Part shown: positions 48,801-60,800 of the stretch, piece after piece
Layout of the letters: each line of letters opens with the position of its first letter
How positions within the stretch are numbered: position 1 is the first letter of the stretch
NCBI GenBank assembly: GCA_958450365.1
Contig: CAUEEP010000731.1
Span: 1,984,501 to 2,048,500, forward strand
DNA length: 64,000 nt
Source: Mesorhabditis belari
Taxonomy: Eukaryota; Nematoda; Chromadorea; Rhabditida; Rhabditidae
Reading direction: 5' to 3'
The notes under the pieces: generated by a model
Told to the model about the DNA's origin: nothing
Databases searched by the model: none
What the model saw: only the letters and a program-made list of their open reading frames with translations
Position numbers and translations under genes: made by a program

Positions 48801-51800
48801 TTATCGAGATTAAGAATTGTTTACAACAATTTCACTAAGCTTTAGCAGCTGACTTGATCAAACCAACTTTGCTTAGCCAAAAAGCTGAATTAACCTTTGG
48901 ATTTCGGTTTTTAGCCATATAATTTTGAAACAAGAGATTCCCTAGCCAGTGTTTTTTCCGTAGTTTTGTTCTTTGCGTAATTTGTGCTCAAAAACCGTAA
49001 ACACACTCCTTTTAGCGCACTAGATTGGTGATCAAGAAATCGTGATGAGTTTGAAATTTGAAGGTAATTGGAAAGGAGGGGAATTTGAAAAGGGTAGATC
49101 TGGTCATTTGTACATGGTACAGTAACAAGGAGATTTGGTCACCTTTTAGAATTGTACTCAACTGGAAAGTTCTGCAGCTCTAATTTGAGCGTTTACTTTT
49201 TAAAAAAATACAAAATTAGTGTTTAGAATTTTTGGAAATTGAAAATGATTAACGGAGCTTGATGGAAAAAAGGGTTATTTAACTTGAAACATAGTTTTTT
49301 AATTTTGAGCCATTTCGAACCTATTAAGCCATTATTTATAATTATATTGATAATTATAAATTTCTAATTTATAAAGTAAAAGTAGGATGGATCTACATGA
49401 GAAATTTGTAATGAAAGTCAAAAAACAAATCTTTAGCGTCACCGAGGCTCGGTCGAAGTATAGAAGTATTCCCGTTTACCTTTAACCTTTCCTTATTCTA
49501 ATTCAATTTTTGTAGGCTCTCATCTCATCGGAATCATTTATTATTTCCTAAAATTGAAACTTTAAAGCGTAAATTTGCCTGGCTATTGTTTAGAAATGTT
49601 CTTTTTACAATGTTTACAATTTGTTTACAATTTTTAAGATTTTGGGAGACTGAAGAATTGACTAAGCTCTATGCAAAAACAAGTTGTTAAACTTGAAACT
49701 TGGTTTATTCAAGGAGCCATTCTCAAGCTTATTAAACTTTTAGAAGTAAAAATTTACAGGATTTGAAGCATTTATCCAGAAACTTTTTTTGAAATTTAGG
49801 TATGGATCGGCTTGAACATCGTCGCTTTATTTGTCGAGATGAGCAGCAAGGCTTTCTACTCGATCGAGGCGGTAAAAATGTGGCGCGAGAAGAACATTTC
49901 TGACGTCAATTTCAGGTGGGGTTTTTGGAAAATTAGCTCAAAAAGAAAGAAACCCAGCTAAATGATTCAAAAATGCTTTCATGTTTCAAAGCTTTGACGG
50001 TCAAATTGTTGAGTTTACTTGACTTGACAGATTCACGATTCACAATGCGAATTTAGACGTACAGTCGCGTAGTCGCTAACTCTTTTACTAATAATTTGAT
50101 GTAAATTTAGTGAAAATGGAGCTATTACAGCTCATTTGATAGCCCTGAATCTCCTTTTGAAAACTAATAAAAAGTTATTGAGAACTTTCCATCTACAACC
50201 CACAAATGACCATTATTTTTGGTGTCAACTCATGTTTTTAATGACTTTATTATTTATTTCGCGGTAACTTTATAACTTTTATAACTCTAACTTCTCAATA
50301 ACTTTTTATTAGTTTTCAAAAGGAGATTCAGGGCTATCAAATGAGCTATAATAGCTTCATTTTCACTCAATTTACATCAGATTGTTATTAAAAGAGTTAG
50401 CGACTACGCGACTGTACGTCTAAATTCGCATTCTCGTGAATATTTTAAATAAGCACTTCAAAAGTCAAGAAGTCTTATGTTAAAACTTTTGAAAAATTTT
50501 AAAAATTAAACTTCCGTTATCTAGGTGTAATTCTATGAAAATTTTTAAGTTTCAACTTATTTAAAGTAAAATTCTGGGCCAGGTGCCTAATGTAAGTTCA
50601 ATCCATTGCTGCATAAGCTTAAAAAGTTCTAAAAATTTCTTAGGCGAACACTCGGCATCTTGCAAATTGTTCCCTATGCTTTCGGGCTCTACTCGAATTT
50701 CTATTTCCTTGGTGGATCGGAGGTGGGTTTTTCCTGTGTGGAAACAGCTTTTCTGAAGACTTAAAATGAAGAAAACACGATTATCGTATTATTTGCTTGG
50801 CCCCTTCTTTGACCTCGTTCAATTTGAAACATTGATTTTTAAAATGAAAACTTTAACTTTTATCTTCTGAATGTACTTTGTGCAAACACTCTCTTTCTAG
50901 CGCATTCAATTTTTCCATTTCTCTCCTCGTGACACCATTGCTGTGAGGGGGAAATAGAAGAGTTGAGTGTGCCAGAAAGGGTGGGTTTACAGGATCTGAG
51001 CGCAGACAACAATCACTTTCCCCGTAGCTGGCAAGTATTCAATGAAATTGAAACTTAAGACTTTCACACCTCAAAAAGCATTTAAACCAAATTTGCATTA
51101 ATTTAAAGTTTTCAGCTTTTAGTAGCCAGCTTTTTTAGTAATGCCGATTAGCTTCTAAATCTTACAGTATCCAGATATTAGTAGGTATTTCAAAATCGAC
51201 CAAGCGGTCGATTTTGGAAGAGTTTTAACCTAAACGACCTTTCAACCAAAGCCAGGCCACGGCTGTGTTTGAATCAGTGCACCAGAAGGGCTGTGTTTAC
51301 AAGATTTCAAGCATAAAGTACACTTTCGCCAATACCCCGTAAACGCACCCCATCTAGCACACAAGTGAGCAGCTTGATGTCGGCGATGGATCATTAGAAA
51401 TTGAAAAAGCTCAGTACACCAGAAGGGATATATTTATAATTTTGAGGACACAAAGTACACTTACAGTACTCAAAGAACATGAAACTTTAGGTTGGTGCCT
51501 TGTTCGTGAAGCGCATTTGGGACGAGGAGACGCTAACGCTTCAATATCCTTTCTTTTTGCTTATCTCTCTCGGGTGAGTTTTTTTTTTTTTGGATTTTTA
51601 TAGTATCTTCTAATAGAGTTACTGTACTCATTTGAATAATTAAATTAGCATTAGCAAATTAGCAAATCTCAAAATTCAGATATTTCTATGTGCAAACGAC
51701 AATCGAGGTCGATCGGTGGAAAGCGGTGAAAGCGAAAAAGGAGTGACAATGTTTTAAAGAGAATTGAAAACGATCAAAAATTTGTATCCAAAAATTTGAA

Positions 51801-54800
51801 TAAATTTTTAACTTTGGTATAATTGAAAGAATTGAAATTGAAATTGAAATTGAAACAAAGGTTTAGATGTAAAAATCTTAAATCGCAAATAATAACTGAA
51901 TTTAAGAATGCAAATATATCCACCTCTGCCATTGCCTTTATGCCCGGAAATTGAATTTGTAAAAATTTGAAACACAAAAAATTTCACCTGAAATTTCCCT
52001 TGAAAAATTGCTAAACTGTTTAGAATTCAAAAAATCTTCAGTTTTTTTTTCGAATCTGAATTCATTCTGAATTGAACCACGCTTTTGAAACTATTTTTGA
52101 CTCTTTAATCATTCTTTATTCTTTATTTATTCCTTTGAAACTCGAGATTTTTCTGAATTTTACAGACTTATGCCGATGACAGACTCGTTTTGCAAATTTT
52201 TAAAGAAATTACATTTTTCTATTGTTATTTTTTTTACTATTTTTATTTCTACTGTTATTTTTATTCTGCTGCTGGAAAAATGGTTTTGAATATAGAAATG
52301 ATACTGAACTCTTATTAGCCTCGGCACCTTATGCCGGTGAGTACTTTTCTTTTGAAAGTCAAAAGTTTTTCACCTGAAATTCATTTAAAAAGTTCTTTAA
52401 CGATTAAAAATTATTCATTTTTCACTTTTTCCATAGGTTTATTTGCTTATTTTTAAACGCAAGCCGCAAGTCACAAAGATTACGAGGCCTTACCGCATTT
52501 TCTCTAATAGTAGTGCACCCAGCCGAGCCGAGTTGGTGACTATTTTACGGTTCCCAAGCTTTCGCAGAACCTCAACACTCAAATCCCCCACAAGATCTCA
52601 TCATCAGCTATATTTTTCGACCCCACATCGATAGGTTCTGATAAGCGGTTCTCGAGATTTCAAGGAATTTAGGCGACACTACTATTTGGAGAAAATACGG
52701 TATCAGTTTTGAGCACAAAGTAAAACAAAAAGTATTAGAGAAAATACGATATGGCCTCGTAATCTTTGTGACTTGCGGCTTGCGTTTAAACCCGTGAGAT
52801 GGGATTTGAATTACCGTTTTATCTCTAATAGTAGTGCACCTTGGGCCTCGTCTAAATTCCTTGAAATCTCGAGTACCCCTTATCAGAACCTATCGATGTG
52901 GGGTCGGAAAATGTAGCTGACGATGAGATCTTATGGGAGATTTGAGTGTTGAGCTTCTGCGAAAACTTAGAAACCGTAAAATAGTCACCAACTCGGCTTG
53001 CCGGGGTGCACTACTATTAGAGAGATTACGGTATCTATTTTTAAAGTGTTTTCCTTTGAAACTCGAAAGTTTTTGCGCAAAAAAACAAACAAAATTTAGC
53101 CGTTTTGTAGGTTTTCAAAGGAATTTCTTTGTTTTACTGATTATATTGGCCCCTCAAGCATTTTGGATAATTAAATGTTCATAAATTGACCCACAAATCT
53201 CTATTTGTCCGGTATCACTCCAAAAAAAAGCAACTTTTCAAAAGAAAATCTTAAGCAAATCGAAATCTTTCAAAAGTTTTGAAAAAGCTGAACGGTTAGT
53301 GAAATTCAGCAAATATTTGTGGCTTTTTGATGGAAGTGAATTGATTGGATAAATAGAAATTCGTGAAATAATCAATTGAGAGAATAAGATATTCAATGAA
53401 AGAAGGTACAGTAAGCTTGAAAAAGCGAGTGCTTTGTGCTCTAGAAAAAGCGTCGTTTCAAAATGAAGAGTTCAGAAAGAAGAGAGAGAAGAGTAATCAT
53501 AACCCAATCACAGTTAGGATTATATTTTGTGTTTTCAAAAAGTTACATTTACATAAACAGTGAAAGACTTACTTCCGGTGCGGCAGCATAATCCATGGAT
53601 GCATTCAGTGTCGGTTGGACACACCGTGTTCGCCCAGCAGTACGTTGAGCCATGCCTGGAAAGAGTTCTTAAGCTAATTGTAAAATCAAGTTTCAATTTT
53701 GCTTCACTAGTGGCTTCAATAGTGGCTTCAATAAGTTAAGTTTCAAATTTTACCCACTTTCTTCCTAAAGCCTAAAGTTAATTAAGAAAAATTAGGCCCA
53801 ATAATATTAATTGTTGGCGTATTCGTACGTTGTACGTACGTTGAGCAGTACGTTAAGCCATGCCCGGAAAGAGCTAATTTGTATCTTAAGCTAATTTGTA
53901 AAATCAAGAATCAATAAAACATCAATTGTAAATCAATCAATCAATCAATTTTAAGTGGCTTCAATAAATTAAGTTTCAAATTTTGCCCGCTTTCTTCCTA
54001 AAGCCTAAAGTTAATAAGTCCAGATAAAAGGAAAATTAGAAAAGGCAGCCTCAATAATATTAATTTTTAGCGTATTCGCCCAGTAGTACGTTGAGCCATG
54101 CCTGGAAAGAGCTAATTTGTATCTTAAGCTAATTTGTAAAATCAAGAATCGATAAAACATCAATTGTAAATCAATCAATCAATTTTAGGCAAGCAATTTG
54201 ATTTTTCAAAAAGTGAAGTTTCAAATTTTAGTCGCTTTCTTCAGGTTAATCAAAATCAAAAGCTTCAGGTTAATCAAAATAAACTAAGAAGAAGATTAGG
54301 AAAAGCAGCCTCAATAATATCTAACCATCACTTAATTGTTAGGCGAAATAAATGATACTAAACAAAATTCTGTAAACACTTCCTTTCTGGCGCACTAAAA
54401 TCTTGGATTTCCTTGAAGGAATGGTAGCTGGGTTTAGCTGTTCAAATAGCCGTTCAAATTGACAAATTATCCTTGAAAAATTTTGCATGATTACTTTAAA
54501 TTGAGGGTTTTCTTTTTTTTTTTTCACAAGTCCCTAGCTGTAATTTTTCTTTAACTCCAAGAAGTGCTCAAGAAATTTGCATACATAGCGGGATCTTTTC
54601 ACCGTTTGTCAAGAGAATTCCTATTATCCATTGCGTAAACAAATCTTTCCCTAGAAAAAGACTCTTTCAGCTATTATTGGCCTTCTTTTCTTTCTTTTCG
54701 TTCCTTCTTCATTCAAAATTTCTTTTGATCCGCCTTAGAAGAGGTTTTCTAGAGTCTTCAAGGCTCGTGACTGAAAAGTGGAGGAAATTTTTGAAGACTT

Positions 54801-57800
54801 TTGCTCGTTGAAGGGATTAGCCTTGGCTAAAGGGTAAGATTATGGCCATTTCGATGTTTTTTTTGAGATCTTAGATCTTTTAGATAATACTTTAACGAGG
54901 CTACTTTTCGTTTGGCTTAGTTTAGGCTTAGTTTGGCTTTGTTTTGAGCGTTTGTGTTCACGTGTTTCTTCTATTCTGGGGTTATCACAACTGCTAAATC
55001 TATCTTCAATGAATGAATCAAGAATTTCATAATCAAATGTTCATTTTTAGAAAGTTTTACTTATTCTATTGCGTTTATTTCCTCAATTTAAGCATTTTAA
55101 TAGAAAATGTTTCTTTTTAACTCACAAGCTGTACTCGGGAGCTGTTCCATCGGGACACGAGACGGTTGGACGAGAGGCGATCGATTTGGTGGCCGGCGCT
55201 TTCACAAGTTTAGTTTTCGAGCATCCCTGGAGATCCTTTTATAATACAAACTTGAAAAAAAAACAAACTAAAGTTAAAACTTATTTTAAATTTACAAAAT
55301 TACTTCCTCGGCTATTAAGCAGCTTTTCAGAAGTTCAAAAGTTGAAAACTGATCGTCTATTTTAAGCTTTTTGCTTTTTAATCATCTAAACAAGAATAAA
55401 TGCGTTTCCTTTAGGTAATTTTTCTAAAACTCACTCATTTTGAGGCAAACTACCGTAAACCAGCCGTCATCTATTTCGATCAGCTTAATTTTGGTCAAAT
55501 TCAATGAAGGAATCACGAGGCTTAGTCAATGATACCAAAATTTGGCTGATCGAAAGGAAAACTGGCAGGTGGATTACGGTAGTTCGTCTAAAGGTTGTCT
55601 AATTCGTGCTTTTTAGAAAACGGAGTTAGCCGAAAGTTGGGAGCCTTGAAGTTGGCTTACTCTTAGCTTTTCTTTGAACAGTTTGTAGTTCAGTTTGTCT
55701 TTGAACAGCCACTTAACACGTTGTCCTAAGAGTCAAAATTATTATGTTTCAAATTAAACGATTATTTCTTAATTGAAAGGATTGAAAGGATTCAATATGC
55801 CCATGTTTTTAAATTAGAAAAAACAAATGAAAGCTTTTACAAGCATTATGATTTCCTATAAACCCAACCAATTCATCGGTTCCATCGGCACAATCCCTCC
55901 ACCCATCGCATCGGCCACTAAGCGGCACGCAAACGTTATCCACAGCGCAACGAAGCTCTTTCCGCGAACAGATCACCGCTAAATATTGTGATTTTTGATT
56001 ATTTTGCTATTTTTAAGCAAATATTCGGCTTAAAACACTAAAATTTCCGAATACATAAAGAAATTCGCATTTTTTGAATAGAAAAACGATCTTGAGACGA
56101 CTGGGCTAGTCAAAAAGCTCCAAGATCTGCCCAACTTTGAAACGGTCTTTTTGAAAATTTGAAATATTTTAGTAAAATTTTGAGAATACAGATAAAGCTG
56201 GGGGAATTTATATTAATATTTTTATAAATAATAAAATCTCTAAGACCCAAAGAACTGGACTAACTGAGCGCCAAAGAGCTGAAGTTTCTTTCTTAAGTTA
56301 GGTTTGAGCTAAGATTGGTTTAAAAGCTTCAATCTTAATTTGCCCTAAGCTCACATTAAGCCAAAAAAACGTTAAGTTTTCAGCTAAATGAGGTAAAAAA
56401 ACGTTAACGGGTGCAGGTAATGAGGGTGCAGGTATGAGGCGTTAACGGGTGCAGGTAAATGAGGCGCTCAAATTTAGAAGCGACTTTTAAACTGTTTTTC
56501 GAACTTTTTCAAATGTTTATAATATTGAAAATTTTCTTGCTTCGGTTGTTTTATCGGAATCATTTAAGAAAAGCATTACTTCTTCATTATTGCTTTATTT
56601 AACAGTCACATCTTATCACCTACTTTGAAACATGACATTAAACACTTGAAAGCTTCAAAATTTCTAAATAATTTGTAAAACAAATACGTTTCCTTGATTC
56701 AATCCAAAAACTTTCACCGAACCTCGTTCAGTTTGAAACTTATTCTAAACTAAGCATCTCTAAGCATGTCAGCTTTGGCTGTCAGCTTTGGATGTCAGCT
56801 TTGGATGTCAGCTTTGGCTGTCAGCTTTGGCTGTCAGCTTATTATAAACTAAGCATGTCAGCTTTGGTTTATTGAAACCGTACAAAAGTTTATGTTTCAC
56901 TTTTTTTGACTACTTTGCAATTTAAATTAAATTTAAATTAAAAAAACAGAAAAATTAGCCTACTTTTAATTCTCTTTTTTCACGATTCTTTAAAGAGATT
57001 GTCGTTTTATTGAAAATTTGATTAATGACTCACTTGTGCAATTGTGCTCATCATCTCCATCGGGACACTGACGCTCACGATCGCAGAAGTGATGCACGGG
57101 GATGCAGTGACCGGATCTGAAAAATTGATACGATCTTCTTTAGCTAGAAAAGTATAGTTGAAATTTGAAAAAAGCGAGTTTCATGTTTAGCAAATATTCG
57201 CAAGCAAGTTGAAATTGAAAATTTTGACTTGCAAGTCAATGTAAGTCAAAATTTTCAATGGTTAAGTTTAAGTTTAACTTTAATTCACTCGTGCAATTGT
57301 TTGGTTCGTAGAACTGGTAAAACTTGATTATGTAAAGAGACTAGTTTCTAGTTTGTCGACTATTCGCAAAGAAAGAACAAGTGAATGGTAAAGGCTCACT
57401 TGCAAGCTCGTTCCCCATCGGGACATCCCTCTGTGTCGCTCGGCAAATGCTCATTCGATAGGGAGACGAAGAATCTAAAAGAAAATCAATATTACCGTGT
57501 ATTTTCAGCTCAAAATCCCGTAAATCTACCCTTTCTGGCGCACTGAATTCTTCAATTTTCCTCACACAGCAACAATTTGGTGTTAAGAAGGGAAATAGAA
57601 GGATTGAGTGCGCCAGAAAGGAGATGTTTACAGATTTGAGAGAGAGTAAAGTACACCAAAAAGGAAAGCATTACCACTTATCGTTTGCTATCTTTAGATA
57701 GATCACATTCTGCACCGAACTTTTTGAATTTACTTTGAATTTACTTCACCTAAGCGCTAATTATATCATTTTGATAAGTCTTTTTCCGTCTTTTTTTCCG

Positions 57801-60800
57801 CTTATAATTCTCATTCATCGGATAAAAGAGTGTTTCAAAAAAAAAAGGGAAAAAGAATAAAATACCGTATTTCTTCGAATAGAAGACCGGGTAAAGAGTA
57901 TGATCGCGTACTCCTCCGTAGAAGCCCTTTTTAAAATTTCTTTTCTGCATAAAAGCTTTCAATCAAGTGCTATAGAGCTGGAAAATGGCTCAAAAAGCTG
58001 TTAGCTCATGTCGTATTTTTGAGTCATTTTCCAGCCCTATAGCACTTCATTGAAAGCTTTTATGCAGAAAAGAAACTTTAAAAAGGGCTGCTACGCAGGA
58101 GTACGCGATGATACTCTTTACCCGGTCTTCTATTAGAAGAAATACGGTAAATGTTGATCACCAAGAAATATGCTGGGATATGGCTGAATAAGTCTAATTT
58201 TTGTTTTATTTTAAAAAAAACCCTTTAGAGCAAAATTGAATTGTAAAATTGAGAAACCAATTTCTATAATCAAATACTTTGAAACACTTTTTTTAGAATT
58301 TCTTTAGCTGAATCCTTTTTCCTAAAAGTCATCTAATCTGAGTCAAAAACTACCGTAATTTAGCCGCCATTTTAAATTTCCATTTTACATTCATATTGAG
58401 CTTATTCATTCAATACAATTGAGCTAATAATGAAATACGATTACCGTATTTACTCTATTAGTGGGGTCCTCTCTAATAGTGGGGTCGTCTGGAGGGGGGT
58501 TGAAAAAATAGTGGGGTCCTCTCTAATATTGGTAACGAAAGTGATACATCAATTGTTGATCTCTTGGATTAGTTCTTTTACTGTTTGTTAATGTTTTGTT
58601 ACGGTTAAAGCTAAATAAAATATGAAGCCAAACTTGTTTTGTCAAGAATTTCGGAGAAAAATTGATATCTTTTCAATTTAAAACTTTGGTTTTATGTTCT
58701 TTTAAATTTCTCTAATAGTGGGGTCCTCTCTAATAGTAAGGTCGTCTGGAAGGGGATTAAAAAAATAGTGGGGGACCCCACTAATAGAGTAAATACGGTA
58801 GCTCAATTTTGAGTAAATTCGATGAAGCGAGGCTTCATCGAATTTACGAATTTATCGAAAGGCCCCAAGGCTCAGTGAATGATACAAAATTGAGCTAATC
58901 GAATGCGAAATGACGACCAGATTACGGTATTTTCTCCGAAGTTTGTGTCTTTTAGAAAGCTGGATCTTGTAATTTGAAAACGAATTGTATTCTCCTCACT
59001 TTTCCTCTTTTCCCATTCCCTCGACCGTCAAAATGTACTCTCCTTCGTCTTTGTCATTCGCGTGCTCAATATGTAAAGAGTACTCGTCGTGGTGGCTGAA
59101 AATGTGATTTCTCTAAAGAATTCTTCTAAATTTTACAAAGAAGTTGTTAAAGCAATCTTAAAATTTAAAAAAAAAACTATTTCTCCTTGATTTGCAAATG
59201 CAAGTTTCAAATTAACGTTTCTTTTGCAGATTTGGAAAAGCTCAATTGAAGCTTCAAAAGCAAATAAATAAAATAAATAAAATTTTCATTTCGATGCTGA
59301 AAATTGCAATTCTTAAAGTAAAAAATGTAAAAATTTCTAAATTTAGAAAGAAAATCTTTTTTGACTGAATGAAAAATCGAGTTTCACTTTTTGGACCTTT
59401 CCAGTCCAAAAAAAAAGCCAGTTCCAATACGGTTAACTTTAAAATTTTTAACTTTTCTTTGTAAAAATCAATTCTGAAAAAGATTTCATAGTTTTCATAG
59501 GTTAATCTATTAAAATGTCTTTTAGAAATTTAGAAAATTCAAATAGAAAGTGAAATGCTCGTAAAAAATGGTAAATAAATAAGAAAATGGTAAATAAATA
59601 AGAAAATAGTAAATAAATCAGAAAATTGTTGTTTATTTAGGGTTTTTATGTTGTAAAATGGGTCAAATTTGATAACAAAATAGAGATTTAAAAGAAAAAA
59701 CACTTTAATTCTTAAAATAAAATAGAGAAAAGAATAAACTTGCAAGCTATTTGAAAATTTCTTCAAAAAAAAAGTTCAAGTTTCATTTTTTGGGTTTTTG
59801 AAAAGCTAAGACCAATCTAATTAATCGTTTTTTTAAAAAAATTCAAATCTAATCAATTTTAGAAACTTGTTAATATACATAGTCAATGTTTTTGAATGTT
59901 TTTTTTAAAAGCTTTTGTTCAAACTCACTTGTAAACGTGGATTCTCGTGTCATCAGTCATTGTCAGCGATCCTTGACCAAGAATTAGCCCATTTCGTGAC
60001 CAAATCACCTGGAATTGGGGGTAATTTGAAAATTTCACGAAAATCAATAATGATTCAAAAGTTCTAAGACATATTTTTGTTCTCCAACAAGGCGGAACTA
60101 ATCTTTAGCAATCTAGGTACCGTAGCAATACTCTAATCGAACGCCATCCCCATAATGACGAGCGTACAATCGCGTAGTCTAACTTTGAACGTCCTGTTCT
60201 CCGTGCTGCTTTATGCTATAGTGTGCGCTTGAATGTCAAATGATAGCTCTTGATATCTAGTATATTTTGATACCAAAAGTGTAGTTGGAAAAAAAATTCA
60301 GAGGCTGAGGAAAAGGTGATTTTCTAACGCAACCCCTCTGAAAAAGATGATTTTCTGAAAAAGAAGTTAGACTACGCGACTGTACGAGGGGTGGCTTTTG
60401 AATTTGAAAATTTCGTTAAAATCGATACAAATACTTTAACTAGAATGATTTCAGAGAAAATGAAGACCAAGAGCTACACTTCGAGAACGAACTTCAATTT
60501 TGTTCATTTTGAAACACAAAGTTTTAAATCATTGAAAACTTCAAAAATTCCTTGATAGGCTTTTATTGGCTTTAGAGATTTAAAGAATCGCTAAAATCTA
60601 GTTAAACATGGGAATTTTGAACTATTAGTATATGAGAAAAGTTTATTTCCAACATTTTTAAGATATATTTTTGATTGCAAACAATGAGGAACTAAACTTT
60701 AGCAATCTATGTATTGTAAATACTCAAATAGAACGCTATCATTTCAAAAATAAACGGAAAAAGTCGAGCTTAGGAAGGAATAAATGTAAACCATTACATA

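Larger units (their letters stand above)
41368..53572 (-). other. 12.2 kb intron of the LDLa-array gene hosting an antisense gene
   Basis: The exon upstream (53573-53655) ends one base into a codon and the exon downstream (41287-41367) starts with the two bases needed, so they can be joined. The complete HHAT-like gene on the plus strand (42,955-51,746) lies inside, with about 1.6 kb on one side and 1.8 kb on the other. If instead two minus-strand genes flank it, phase agreement is a one-in-three coincidence. Confidence 0.65.

Noticed and set aside
57241..57320. Short segment CACTCGTGCAATTG resembling the start of the exon at 57034-57116
   Set aside because: Only the last few codons and donor region are similar; too short to call a duplicated exon.
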